From the NCBI GenBank assembly GCA_038373865.1, contig JAXGGA010005228.1, positions 1 to 64,000 of the forward strand: a DNA stretch of 64,000 nucleotides, written 5' to 3'. Under the pieces are notes generated by a model. The model ran no database searches. It was not told the origin of the DNA and was given only the letters and a program-made list of their open reading frames with translations. The stretch is from Uloborus plumipes. Its lineage: Eukaryota; Arthropoda; Arachnida; Araneae; Uloboridae. Shown piece after piece: positions 12,066 to 22,545 of this stretch. The number at the start of each line of letters is the position of its first letter. Position 1 is the stretch's first letter. Made by a program: the position numbers and the translations under genes.

Positions 12066-12652
12066 GGGGCATTTCACGGTGTTTGTGACATAGGGGTGTC
12101 CGTAACAAAACTTTTTAAAAGTTTAAAATTTTTATATAAGTACATTCTAAAGTATATGAATATCATATTGTTTTCATAGTTCACTTTACATTATGTTTGT
12201 AATTGCACTCAGAACATTGAAAATGCAATTTTCACTGTTAGGGACTCTACATTGAATTTTTCTTTAAAAACTAAACTTTTATTCGAAATATTGTTACGGA
12301 CTCTACAGTCATCATTTTCACAATCCATAATTTTTTATAGATCGCACTTTTTGATTAAAATTGTTAGCTATATAAGAGGTGATCCTTTACTTTATCTGTC
12401 TCAAATACCAGTTTCGGCTTAAAAATCGGTTGAAGCCAGATTTAAAGAAAAATTCAATGTAGAGTCCGTAACATTGAAAATTGCATTTTCAATGTTCTGA
12501 GTGCTATTTCAAACGTAATATAAAGTGAACTATGAAAACAATATGATATTCATATACTTTAGAATGTACTCTTTCAATGTATATAAAATTTTTAAACTTT
12601 TAAAAAGTTTTGTTACGGACACCCCTATGTCTTAAATACCGTGAACTGCCCC
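12066..12652. mobile_element. MITE with ~200-bp terminal inverted repeats, inserted in a Helitron
   Basis: Left end GGGGCATTTCACGGTGTTTG and right end CGTGAACTGCCCC are inverted copies. The pairing continues inward for about 200 bp per arm (GGGGTGTCCGTAACAAAAC against GTTTTGTTACGGACACCCC, and so on), leaving a ~190-bp loop. AATA flanks both sides (12062-12065 and 12653-12656), a 4-bp duplication relative to intact Helitron copies. There is no ORF. I cannot assign the superfamily; groups with 4-bp targets such as Sola or Chapaev are candidates. Confidence 0.85.
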
Positions 12653-12677
12653 AATACCTGTCAACGCCGGGTAATAG

Positions 12678-12785
12678 CCCAAGTAGCACACTTCGTTTTT
12701 TAAAGGTTGTAAAATGGTTATTAACGTTGTGACAACGTATTAAAAACGTTTATAAAACGTTTAAACGTTTTTTGTGCTACCTGGG
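12678..12785. mobile_element. 108-bp MITE in the 3' tip of a Helitron
   Basis: CCCAAGTAGCACA and TGTGCTACCTGGG pair at 12 of 13 positions. The inside repeats AACGTTTATAAAACGTTT. It separates GGTAATA from AGCTAA, which are contiguous in other family A copies. No clear target duplication. Confidence 0.72.
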
Positions 12786-12792
12786 AAGCTAA

Positions 12793-13629
12793 TTTCTCTA
12801 ATCAGAATACTTTGCTGTTGTTCATGTTTATTTTTTAAAAACCAGTTTGGTCTTCAAAAAATATATTTGTTCCTTCTCTACGCAAAGGTTCAGTTTTAAT
12901 GCTGCATTCAAAACCGCTGCATGAAGTACGGAACGCAACAGATTAAAAAAAATGCAAAACGGAAATAAACATTGAATTTTTATAAATATATAATTCTCGT
13001 TATATGCTCAAGGGCTTTCAGAATCCTGAGCTTCTCAACGCTTATTACGTTCTATGTAGAGCTCCTTTAGAGGACAGGCTGATTTTTCCGACATTTTGGT
13101 TCCAGAACCTTCCTGGATCCAGCCTTGTTACACGTATTTGAAACACATTAATATTGTACCTGGTTGCTCTGGCGTAAAATAATTATGGTTAGTTGGATAA
13201 AGCACCATGTTAAGTAAATTTAAAAAGATAACTTATTTCTCGAATTTAAAAACAGTTTATTGGACATGTTTCATGAAATTGAGTCTATTTTCATATTGCG
13301 CTTGTTTTAAGCCTGAGTTTATGATATGTATCTGTCATACAGACAAAACCAAAATTTGGAGCCAAAATTTGGAACCAAAATGTCGGATGAATCAGCTCAC
13401 CTCTTACAGGAGCCTTATTTTTATGCCGTTCAATTGATTTTCAAGGAATGAAAAGAAGTTCATAAAATATTTAACCTCTCAGTGGTTGCTGGCATTCAAA
13501 GTCGAGCTTCTGTCCAGTACGCAATGCATTTTAGGTACAAAAAGGCCGCAGGGAAAGTGAAAGGGGTTTTTAAAAGTTTATTATCAAACGTTACAGAAGA
13601 GATATCATACATAAAAAGAATGAGATTAC
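12793..13629. other. no gene seen
   Basis: Unclassified AT-rich DNA. A short degenerate repeat, CAAAATTTGGAGCCAAAATT, occurs near 13350. No coding or RNA signal. Confidence 0.45.
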
Positions 13630-13642
13630 TTTGTGCCTTTTT

Positions 13643-13847
13643 TATTTATTTATTTTTTTTATATATACAGAAGCTGTCAGCTTCAACATACATGAGGACT
13701 GCGTACTATGCACCTTGCCTCCTGACAAGCACAGGACAGATTTAAGGCACAGAGAAATTGAAATAACATTCATGGACAAGGCGAGACTCGAACCCGCGAC
13801 CACTTGCTTACGAGGAGAATACTCTACCTCTAGGCCACCGTGGCCCC
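13643..13847 (-). mobile_element. tRNA-derived SINE with target duplication
   Basis: On the minus strand it starts GGGGCCACGGTGGCCTAGAGG, with a pol III A box (TGGCCTAGAGG) and a B box (GGTTCGAGTC) about 45 bases apart. The anticodon-position loop reads CTCGTAA. A tRNA-unrelated body of ~110 bp follows, then an (AAAT)n tail. Flanks TTTGTGCCTTTT (13630 on) and TTGTGCCCTTTT (13848-13859) form an imperfect 11-12 bp duplication. Together these define a SINE rather than a functional tRNA: the acceptor stem is absent and the A/T tail is present. Confidence 0.88.
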
Positions 13848-14294
13848 TTGTGCCCTTTTACCAAGCATCGAAAACTGATCTGTGAGTTGCATGGAATATT
13901 TTTAACGAAGTCTGCAAAAATAACAGAACTATAAAAACGTTGCAAAAGTAAAAGCTAATAAAATGAACTAGCGGAAAAAAGAAAGAAGTATTAACAAATT
14001 CTTTGAAATATAAATTTTTTATCGGATATCAGCAATGCAGTGCTAAAAATTTTAAGCCATATGCACATTGTATATATCTATACGAATGTATGTGTGATTC
14101 AATTTTCTCGGGACTAATGTCCCTTAGACTGATACAGTATATTCAAAGGAAGCCATTCTGCCCTCCCTCAGCCCTCTAACCATTTTGTGCTGGAGATATA
14201 AATTGATAACTATACCTATAAAAGTTTGGCCCTAATATTTGGCGATAAATAACCTATTTGGCAGCCAAACTTGACAAGAAATAGAATTTGTAGG

Positions 14295-14405
14295 CTTTTC
14301 TTCGTATGTGATGTATACTCATCTATATTTCTCAATTTAAAATCTAAAAGTGAATCAAAATTATTATTCCAGCAGTTAAAAAATAAGATCAATTGCTACA
14401 GTAGC
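14295..14405. repeat. locally duplicated flank (partner 18290-18400)
   Basis: TTCGTATGTGATGTATACTC and AATCAAAATTATTATTCCAG recur, diverged, at 18295-18400. A second pair, AACGATCTCGGTTATTAATG (16572) and AACGATCTCGGATAGTAATG (18530), suggests that the host DNA around the two large elements was duplicated as a block. Confidence 0.6.
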
Positions 14406-14429
14406 GAAAATGTGGTTAAAACTAATAAT

Positions 14430-16478
14430 AACAAGAAGTTCTGTCAAGAACTGAACGAGCCTACTTTCCCGTACATCGACATCGGCATTCTCGCATCTGA
14501 TCATTATTCTTTTGATTATCTGAGACTTAAAATTATGTCAAACGTACCTTTTTAGCACTTAGAGCTGATTTCGAAAAGCAAAATATACCCCTTTCATCAG
14601 ATGAAATAGACACGTAAAAAGTAATTAACGAATAAATAAAGTTTTGTCGCACCTTTTAAAGAGTGTAACTGTTACAGTTCCTCCGTAGAAAAAATCCTCC
14701 ATCGTTTTCAAAAATAATAATAATAATAATAATAATAAAATAAATAAATAAATAAATAAAAGTACAAAGAGCATCAAAACACATTTTATCAAAGAAAGAA
14801 AAAAAAAAGAAAGAAAAAAAAAATTCGTCCGTTAATAAAATGTCTCGAATGTCACTTTTAATCTGTTGCCAGTTGTTAAATATAAATAAAGAATAAAATG
14901 TTCTCCTGAATGAAAAATTTTTGTTACAAAAAAAACATCGTCTGCCAAAAAAAAAATAATAATAATAATAAATAAAATAAAACAAATGAATAAATAAACA
15001 AAAAATCGTCTGCACAGTCAGTAATTTTTTTTCTGAGCCTGCATTTCCGCCATCTTTGCGGAGTCGGAGTCGGAATCAGAGTCCTCACAGAAGATTACTC
15101 AGAAAAGTACGTTACAAACATTATTTATCAAAACCATTTTCTTACAAAGTTAGTTTGAAGGAAATCCGACTTTAAGTTCAGGATCAACATTCAACTTAAA
15201 TTCCCCGTAGACGCTAATGTTAATTTTTTTCTGAACAGTTCAATATTGAACAAAAAATGGTTCAAATCAAAAAGCGAAATATGGGAATGTATGGGAAAGC
15301 CTCTCCGAGATCTTTCAAACAAAAAAAAGTTTATTCCATTCGGACGGTTCACTCAAAAGTTATTAGGTGGGGAAAGGTTGCTTGAACGGTTCAATGTTGA
15401 ACGAAAAAGTGTTCAAATTGAAAATTTAAATACGGTAATGAAGTATCCTTGCTGAGATCCTTCGAACAAAAAAATAGTTTATTTAAATCGGACTGTTCAC
15501 TCAAAAGATATTAGAGGTGACAGCTTGATTGAGCGGTTCAATGTTGAACGAAAAATTGTTCAAATCGAAAATGTAGATACGGGAATGAAGTATCCTTGAA
15601 AAAATCTTTCGAACAAAAAAAAAGTTTGTTCAAATCGGATTGTTCACTCAAAAGTTAGCATCGCGGGACCGGTTGTTTGAACGGTTCAAAGTTGAACCAA
15701 AAATTGCCCAAATCGAAAAATCAACTATGGGAATGAGCTGCACTCGCTGAGATCTTTCGAACAAAAAAAAATTCATTCCATTCGGACGGTTCACTCTAAA
15801 GTTATTAGGTGGAGAAAGGTTGCTTAAACGGTTCAATGTTGAACCAAAAGTGTTCAAATTGAAAATTTAAATACGGTAATAAAGTATTCTTGCCGAGATG
15901 CTTCAAACAAAAAAAAGTTTGTTTAAATCGGACTGCTCATTCAAAAGTTATTAGGGGTGACAGCTTGATTGAGCGGTTCAATGTTGAACGAAAAATTGTT
16001 CAAATCGGAAATGTGAATACGGGAATGAAGTACCCTTGAAAAGTTCTTTCCAACAAAAAAAAGTTTGTTCAAATCGGACTGTTCATTAAAAAGTTAGTAT
16101 CGTGGGACCGGTTTTTTGAATGGCTCAAAGTTGAACCAAAAATTGTTCAAATCAAAAAATCAAATATGGGAATGAGCTGTACTCGCCGAGATCTTTCCAA
16201 CAAAAAAAAGTTTGTCCAAATCGGAATGTTCATTCAAAAGTTATTAGGGGGGGACAGACAGACCGACCGACGCACAAATTCACCCTACTTTCAAATTTTT
16301 AATTTTTCGATATTCATTTTACCTTTTTATTTTTTTAACTTGGCTATATTTTTTGGACTTGGCGATATTTTTTTAACTTGGCGATATTTTTTGGACTTGG
16401 CGATATTTTTTAGATGCATTAAGCTACTTTTAATACTTTTTTCGTCTTTCTTTTATTTTTAACGGGAAAGTAGGCTAA
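14430..16478 (+). mobile_element. large minisatellite-bearing element (family B), copy 1
   Basis: Bounded by AACAAGAAGTTCTGTCAAG on the left and GGGAAAGTAGGCTAA on the right, the same limits as the copies at 16607-18233 and 47221-48746 (inverted). GCCTACTTTCCCGT near the left end is the reverse complement of the right end, so it has subterminal inverted repeats. Order inside: a unique left part with TAA/TAAA microsatellites, a GTCGGAGTCGGAATCAGAG box, a ~147-bp tandem array, a GACAGACAGACCGACC tract, and a 19-bp array (GGACTTGGCGATATTTTTT). There is no protein frame. The architecture recalls Helentron/DINE-type elements, but the class is not proven. Confidence 0.7.
15240..16250 (+). repeat. 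higher-order minisatellite: ~147-bp units in an ABC-ABC order
   Basis: The palindromic core CGGTTCAATGTTGAACG (or variant) starts at 15387, 15534, 15682, 15829, 15974 and 16121: steps of 147, 148, 147, 145 and 147. Units three apart are more alike than neighbours. A carries GGGGAAAGGTTGCTT, B carries GTGACAGCTTGATTGAG, C carries GCGGGACCGGTT. So a ~440-bp trimer is itself duplicated. The sister elements contain a single ABC set. Confidence 0.88.
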
Positions 16479-16606
16479 TAAAAAAAGCATTATTTCAATA
16501 TTTCAAACATATTCAAAGTATTTTCATTGGCTATTTACTTTTTGATCAACGCCACCCCTGTAGCTTAAACCAACGATCTCGGTTATTAATGAATATTCCA
16601 CAAAGG

Positions 16607-18233
16607 AACAAGAAGTTCTGTCAAGAACTAAACGAGCCTACTTTCCCTTACATCGAAATCGGCATTGTAGCATCTGATCAATATTCTCTTGATTATCTGA
16701 AACTGAAAATTATGTCAAACATACCTCTATAGCACTTAAAGCTGATTTCTAAAAGCAAAATATACCCCTCTCATCAGATGAAATAGACACGTAAAAATTA
16801 AATAAACGAGTCAATTAAGTTTTGTCGCACCTTTTAAAGAATACTGTTATAGTTCTTCCGTAGAAAAATTCCACAATCGTTTTCAAAAGAAAAAAAATAA
16901 ACAAATAAAATAAAAGTACAAAGAACTTCAAAACACATTTTATCAAAGAAAGAAAAAAAAAACTCGTTCGTTAATAAAATGTCTTGAATTTCATTTTTAA
17001 TCCGTTGCCAGTTGTTAAATATAAATAAAGAATAAAATGCTCTCGTGAATGAAAAATTTTTGTTAACAAAAAAAAAAAAAAAAAAAAATATCGTCTGCCA
17101 AAAAAAAATCATAATAATAATAAATTATACAAAACAAATAAATAAATAAACAAAAAATCGTCTGCCCAGTCAGTCATTTTTTTCTGAGCCTGCATTTCCG
17201 CCATGTCTGCGGAGTCGGAGTCGGAATCAGAGTCCTCACAGAAGATTATTCAGAAAAGTACTTTACAATACATTATTTATCAAAACCATTTTCTTACAAA
17301 GTTAGTTTGAAGGAAATCCGCCTTGAAGTTCAGAATCAACATTCAATTTAAATTTCTTCGTAGGCGCTAATGTTAAAATTTTTTCTGAACGGTTCATCAT
17401 TGAACGAAAAATTGTTCAAATTGAAAAGTGAAATATGGGAAGGAGCCTCTCCGAGATCTTTCGAACAAAAAAAAGTTTATTCAATTCCGACGGTTCACTT
17501 AAAAGTTATTAGGTGGGGAAAGGTTGTTTGAACGGTTCAATGTTGAACGAAAAAAATGTTCAAATTGAAAATTTAAATACGGTAATGAAGCATCCTTGCC
17601 GAGATCTTTCGAACAAAAAAAAGTTTGTTTAAATCGGACTGTTCACTCAAAAGTTATTAGGTGTGAGAGCTTTTTTGAACGGTTCAATGTTGAACGAAAA
17701 AATTGTTCAAATCAAAAATGTAGGTACGGGAATGAAGTATCCTTGAAAAGATCTTTCGAACAAAAAAAAGTTCGTTCAAATCGGACTGTTCATTCAAAAG
17801 TTAGTATCGCGGGACCGGTTATTTGAACGGCTCAAATTTGAACCAAAAATTGTTCAAATCAAAAAATCAAATATGGGAATGAGCTGTACTCGCCGAGATC
17901 TTTCCAACAAAAAAAAGTTTGTCCAAATCGGAATGTTCATTCAAAAGTTATTAGGGGGGGGACAGACAGACCGACAGACCAACCGACAGACCGACCGACA
18001 GACACACAAATTCCCCATCTCAATACCCTACTTTCAAATTTTTAATTTTTCGATATTTATTTCATTTTTTTGTTTCTTTTTGACTTTTTTTTTACTTGGC
18101 GATATTTTTTTTACTTGGCGATATTTTTTGGACTTGGCGACATTTTTTGGACTTGGCGACATTTTTTAGATGCATTAAGCCAATTTTAATGCTTTTTTCG
18201 TTTCTTTTATTTTTAACGGGAAAGTAGGCTAAA
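16607..18233 (+). mobile_element. family B element, copy 2
   Basis: Same ends and order as the copy at 14430, about 130 bp downstream in the same orientation. It has one ABC minisatellite set, a longer GACAGACCGACCGACAG tract (17960-18005) and the terminal 19-bp TTGGCGATATTTTTTGGAC array. It lacks one 440-bp trimer relative to copy 1. Apparent frames are low-complexity or repeat-derived. Confidence 0.7.
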
Positions 18234-18558
18234 AAGCAGGCAAATAACATTACTTGTGTGATTATTATTATTTAAGCCAATTTTTTAGACTTGACTTCGT
18301 ACGTGATGTATACTTTATGTTTCATATTAATTTATGTTTCTGAATTTAAAGTTTGAAACTGAATCAAAATTATTGTTCCAGCAATTAAGATGAATTGGTA
18401 TAGTACGAAATTGGCATTAAAGCTATTAACTAAGAAAATAACATTTAAATATTTCAAAAGTAGGCCGAGAAATTTCTCTAGATATGTACTTCTCCAGGGA
18501 AAGTTCAACGTCACCTGTAACTTAAATCAACGATCTCGGATAGTAATGAATAATACAT

Positions 18559-19014
18559 AAAATAATTTTGGAAAAAAATAGAACCGACCTCAGTTGGAAA
18601 TTGCTCTAAAAAGTAAAAAATAATTTTTTTCTTTGAACACCATCGAAACTACTTTCAAACATAAGTTTTGAAGTCGGCGCAAAAACAATGCAAAATCATA
18701 CGCAACTATATTTCAACTATATACATTTTAATGGATCCAGGTTCTTTAAAAGCATTCGCATACAATTCATTCATTACCACACATTCGTGTAATGGTACAA
18801 CTATTCTGCTTTTAATTTTCAATGGTTTCTCCGAAAAATGTTGGCAAAATATGGTTAAATATCATTTGACCTATCGTTTTTGCGCCGACTTCAAAACTTA
18901 TGTTTAAAAGTAGTTTCGATATGGTGTTCAAAGAAAAAAATTATTTTTTACTTTTTAGAGCAATTTCCAACTGAAGTCGGTTCTATTTTTTTCCAAAATT
19001 ATTTTATTTTATTC
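18559..19014. repeat. hairpin element, ~130-bp inverted arms
   Basis: AAATAATTTTGGAAAAAAATAG, then GAACCGAC, through to TTGAAGTCGGCGCAAAAAC (left, 18559-18686) is mirrored by GTTTTTGCGCCGACTTCAAA through to CCAAAATTATTTT (right, 18876-19014), with a ~190-bp loop. A foldback-type non-autonomous element is the likely explanation. GTTGAAGTCGGTT occurs again at 19644. No duplication found. Confidence 0.75.
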
Positions 19015-19489
19015 TTTTTAGTGCAAGTGTACTTATGAAATAAGGTAATGTTTCCATTACGGAACTTCACCTAATTTTCTTAAGTAAATGCTCCATAAAA
19101 TAAACTGAAAAAAAAGGAAGAAACTATCAACGCGTCTAAAATTATAAACGATTGACACTAAAAAATAATATTTGTTATTCTCTGGTATTTATTTGTGTAC
19201 TAGCTTAATCAAAGCCATTTAAATATCAACGGTTTGTCAACTAATTTATGTTTCAAAGCAATTCTAGTTTCTCGTTGTTCATTAGATTTTAACACATACT
19301 ACGTACGTTACCGCTAATGAGCTTCATGTTATATTTAGTTAAGCCTTGGTTCAAATTTTTCATCATGATTACTATTAATATTGCTGTTGCGAGGCAAAAA
19401 ATTTTTGCAACAATGGATTGAAAATTTAATCATTTAATGGGGAAATGACATGAAATTTACTGTTTTCCATAATAACTTTTTTCTAGTAA

Positions 19490-19660
19490 ACAAATATCGT
19501 CATATGAGTACATGGTACCTAAGTTACACCATTTCCTATCGATTTAAAAAAAAATCGTCCAAAACGGTTCAGTAGATCAGCTGTTATGTGCGAACAAACA
19601 AAAAAAAACATACGCTTTGAATTGATAACCTCCTCCTTTGTTGAAGTCGGTTAAAAAAGG
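19490..19660 (-). mobile_element. Helitron 5'-region fragment, inverted to the one at 20182
   Basis: The reverse complement of about 19495-19590 (GTTCGCACATAACAGCTGATC, TCTACTGAACCG, GTACCATGTACTCATATGACG) matches 20345-20470 at roughly nine bases in ten. It is a broken copy of the same Helitron family pointing the other way. Confidence 0.65.
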
Positions 19661-19826
19661 AGAAAGGACATCATTAACATTTCTTGTGTGATTAATATTT
19701 AAGCTAATTTTCATCGATATTTGTTAAATTTCGGGAACATCTGAAATGGGAAAATTCCTTGCGAATAATTCATTGATACGAGCCGCAAACGAGATAAGAA
19801 ATAAATAAATACCTTATATTCGACTG

Positions 19827-19990
19827 CAACCTTTCTTGAAAAAAACATCGTGACGTTAGCCTATGAAAAACGAGCTAGATAGAACGTCACAGCCTACTTG
19901 GCGAATTAGAGGAGATCGCTAACGGCTTGTGAGCTCTTACTGGTTCTCCCGTAGTAACGTTGAGTGTCAAGTTAAGTTGCTTTCTAGTAT
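19827..19990. repeat. dispersed repeat, partner at 37127-37280
   Basis: CTTGAAAAAAACATCGTGACG, then AACGAGCTAGATA, CTACTTGGCGAAT and GTGAGCTCTTA, then CCGTAGTAACGT, appear in the same order at 37127-37280. Class unknown. In the second location it sits inside a foldback element (36856-37340). Confidence 0.65.
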
Positions 19991-20011
19991 AGTGAGTGAA
20001 AAATAATATAA

Positions 20012-20060
20012 TCTATATATATATAAATGGATGTATGAGTATTTGTCAAGTGAACCTTGG
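20012..20060 (+). mobile_element. Helitron family A 5' tip fragment
   Basis: A|TCTATATATATATAAATGGATG matches the start of family A, but the sequence then changes to TTGGTTCACTTGACAG. A short perfect hairpin, GTCAAGTGAACC / GGTTCACTTGAC, marks the junction (20046-20070). Confidence 0.6.
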
Positions 20061-20536
20061 TTCACTTGACAGTCTTTGGCATGTGAACCTGTCTTTTTCT
20101 TTGTATTTTTATGCACTGATGATGGGGCTTACAATTTGCAGCCCCTAAACAGCTGTTTGCTGAGTTTTAAACTTAATTTAATCTAATATATAAAATTCTC
20201 GTGTCACAGTTTTCGTTGCCATACTCCTCCGAAACGGCTTGACCGATTTTGATGAAATTTTTTGTGCTTATCCAGTATCTATGAGAATCGGCCAACATCT
20301 ATTTTTCATCCCCCTAAATGTTAGGGTAGTCCACCCTAATTTTTTTTGTTCGCACATAACATCTGATCTACTGAACCGATTTGGACGATTTTTTTTAATC
20401 GATAGGAGATGGTGTAACTTAGGTACCATGTACTCATATGACGATATTTGTTCACTAGAAAAAAAGTTATGATCGAAAAACTAACATTTCATGTCATTTA
20501 AAACAATATGTGTTATCGTAAATCCTTACTTCAATG

Positions 20537-20620
20537 AGCGACCCGATGGTCAAGTGGTTATGCGCGTCAGGTTGAAGTTCCTGATGGAATGAGATCGAAT
20601 CCAGGCCCGCAAGGATTTTT
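20537..20620 (+). mobile_element. tRNA-like sequence, probable SINE head
   Basis: CCCGATGGTCAAGTGGTTATG gives a good A box (TGGTCAAGTGG), TCAGG...CCTGA could form an anticodon stem around TTGAAGTT, and GATCGAATCC is a B box. The anticodon loop has eight bases and no acceptor stem closes, so it is unlikely to be a working tRNA. A SINE derived from a tRNA, now inside the Helitron, is more likely. A poly-T run follows (20637-20651). Confidence 0.55.
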
Positions 20621-21216
20621 TCGAACAGCTGCATGGTTTTTTTTTTTTTTTGAATGATTTTAATGATTGTAATGTCCTTATGCAGGTACATCCCCTCATG
20701 GGGATCTACCCCATATTTTTTTATAGTACAAAATGACAGTTTTGGTCGGATCTTTGTTAAAATTGGCAATGGGTCCTTCGATGCTGTAGAATTTTCTTAT
20801 GGACGTTTGCGCCATTTTTGGGGGCTTTGAATCGATTGTGGCAATAAATGGTTTTTGATTTGCGGCACTTATATTATTTTTTCAAAAATTATATACACTA
20901 TCAATTATATTATGTTAATTTTTGTACCTTTATAAAATTCTGTATTTTATACCTTGCATTTACGTCAAATTCAAGGTAAAATTAAAAGTCAAAAATTCTG
21001 AAGAAGATAAATATATGTTAAAAATTAAAGTAACTATTTTTTGTGATTTTCATATTGGTTGTGACCAAAAAACATCATTACAAACAAATAAAATGTATCA
21101 AACACCATGAGTGTTGAGTTATTAGGCAAAATCTGCTGTGTAAAGTTTTTTTTCACTGCGAGAGGGGGGGGGGTATGAACGACCATTAAAGTGACACAAA
21201 TTTTTAAAAAATAAAG

Positions 21217-21624
21217 GTTGGATCTCCAATTATCTTGCTTCGTAATTTGAACCCGCTCCGGCTGTGCAACGGTACGCGATTAGTCATTCAAAAATTAATG
21301 AAAAACGTGATCGAAGCCAGGATTTTAAATGGCAAGTTCAGAGGTGAAAATATACTCATACCACGGATTCCTATTATACCTACAGAAGTGCCAATTCAAT
21401 TCAAACGTATTCAGTTTCCGATTAGATTGGCATTTGCAATGACTATCAACAAATCCCAAGGTCAAACGATGTCTGTTTGTGGCTTAGATTTGAGAACACC
21501 ATGTTTTTCACACGGACAATTATACGTGGCATGCTCTCGAGTGGGTAAACCATCCAGTTTGTTTGTGTTAGCTAAAGATGGACTAACAAAAAATATTGTT
21601 CACGCTATAGCATTAAGAGATTGA
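21217..21624 (+). pseudogene. Helitron PIF1-like helicase, C-terminal fragment
   Basis: About 135 codons from the end of a RepHel protein, which in intact Helitrons nicks and unwinds DNA during rolling-circle transposition. The reading frame (from GSPIILLRNLNP) contains LCNGTRLV, the motif V-like AFAMTINKSQGQT and the motif VI-like GQLYVACSRV, and ends at a TGA (21622-21624) with the usual short tail. Nothing of the Rep nuclease (HUH) or the Walker A/B half is present upstream; 20640-21200 is unrelated AT-rich DNA. No start codon can be justified: the fragment begins at an internal deletion junction near 21210. The frame is otherwise uninterrupted, so the deletion may be fairly young. Cannot act alone. 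Confidence 0.92.
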
Positions 21625-21911
21625 TATTGTTTAATAGTGTTACTGTCGTAATTGTTTAATTATGGATATATAATTTTGAGGAATAAATTATAATAACTTA
21701 AAAATGTTTGCCTTTAGTTATTTTTATATTCCCTCATCGTTCACAGCGCTCCATGCTTATTTCACGCATATACCACATTCTTACATACATACAATATACA
21801 CATTCTACCATACATACATACATACTTACAATAAGTAAGCTATTTTTTGTCTACACTAGAAATTACTAGGAAATTATTTATATGGCAAAACAACGTTGGC
21901 CGGGTCAACTA

Positions 21912-21912
<1 letters not shown>

Positions 21913-21965
<53 letters not shown>
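21913..21965. repeat. (TA)n microsatellite, left of the RT unit
   Basis: About 26 TA units between the CTAG of the upstream Helitron and the left inverted repeat. A second (TA)n lies on the other side (24355-24430), so the RT unit probably entered a TA tract. Confidence 0.95.
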
Positions 21966-21967
<2 letters not shown>

Positions 21968-22545
21968 AAAAGAGACAATAATAGCTCATGAAGAGTAACT
22001 GTGCATAAATTGGAGTAACAGAAATAAATAGAACAACAATGAGAAACATCAGGAAAAACATTTAAAACTACTTGAAATTTAAAACTAACATGTAAAACAT
22101 CAACATGGGTAATGCGCTGCTTAATCTTCAGAGGGCAGGAGCAGCATATAGATTTTTTAGATTTAGCTTTGCAGGTTTCATGAGTGTTTGTTTGAAATAA
22201 GTCAGCAGTGATTAATAAACTTGATTAGCTTTTGCTTTTTAATCTTTAAAAGATTAAGAACTTTAAAAGTATAAAATTTATGCCACTAATTTATTTTATA
22301 ATGTTTGTACTGAATTTGAATTTAAAATGCTGACAAATTACAATCCAATGCACCCTGCCCTTACCTGGAAAGCAAAAAAACGTGCACATACCCAAAATAA
22401 TTCAATTCCATTGTCCAAGAGGCAGTCCTTTTTCGTTCCACTCTAACACTCCGTGTCTGCTCACTTCCAGTCAACACCGCTCAGCAGTAGAGTTTAGGTG
22501 CAGCCTATCATAAAAGCTGGGAGCACGGTTTGTTGCCAATATGCA
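21963..22545 (+). repeat. left arm of 583-bp inverted repeat
   Basis: Runs from TATCAAAAAGAGACAATAAT to TTGTTGCCAATATGCA. Comparing it by eye with the reverse complement of 23698-24280, I found no mismatch. The RT frame opens inside its last ~55 bases. Confidence 0.93.

Larger units (their letters stand above)
11754..12792 (+). mobile_element. Helitron family A carrying two nested insertions
   Basis: Starts A|TCTATATATATATAAATGG and follows the family A body up to ATGCAATA. It is interrupted at 12066-12652, resumes with ACCTGTCAACGCCGGGTAATA (the 3' hairpin), is interrupted again at 12678-12785, and ends with GCTAA|T at 12789-12792. Without the two inserts it is the usual ~340-bp family A copy. 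Non-coding. Confidence 0.82.
20182..21912 (+). mobile_element. Helitron with helicase remnant (1.73 kb)
   Basis: Begins A|TCTAATATATAAAATTCTCG, a common arthropod Helitron start, followed by ACGGCTTGACCGATTTTGATG. It ends GTTGGCCGGGTCAACTAG|T (CTAG 21909-21912). Most of the RepHel gene has been lost. Only the C-terminal PIF1-like helicase segment remains (21217-21624), and a tRNA-like insert (20537) lies within. The 3' tip abuts a (TA)n tract. Confidence 0.88.

Noticed and set aside
14656..15015. 119-codon minus-strand frame rich in F, Y and I
   Set aside because: It reads through TAA/TAAA microsatellites and poly-A of the family B element; no domain, and the sister copies do not keep the frame.
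15240..16250. CRISPR-like array
   Set aside because: Units are ~147 bp, contiguous and without unique spacers; the context is a eukaryotic minisatellite.
20537..20620. Functional tRNA gene
   Set aside because: A and B boxes exist, but the anticodon loop has eight bases and no acceptor stem forms; called SINE-like instead.
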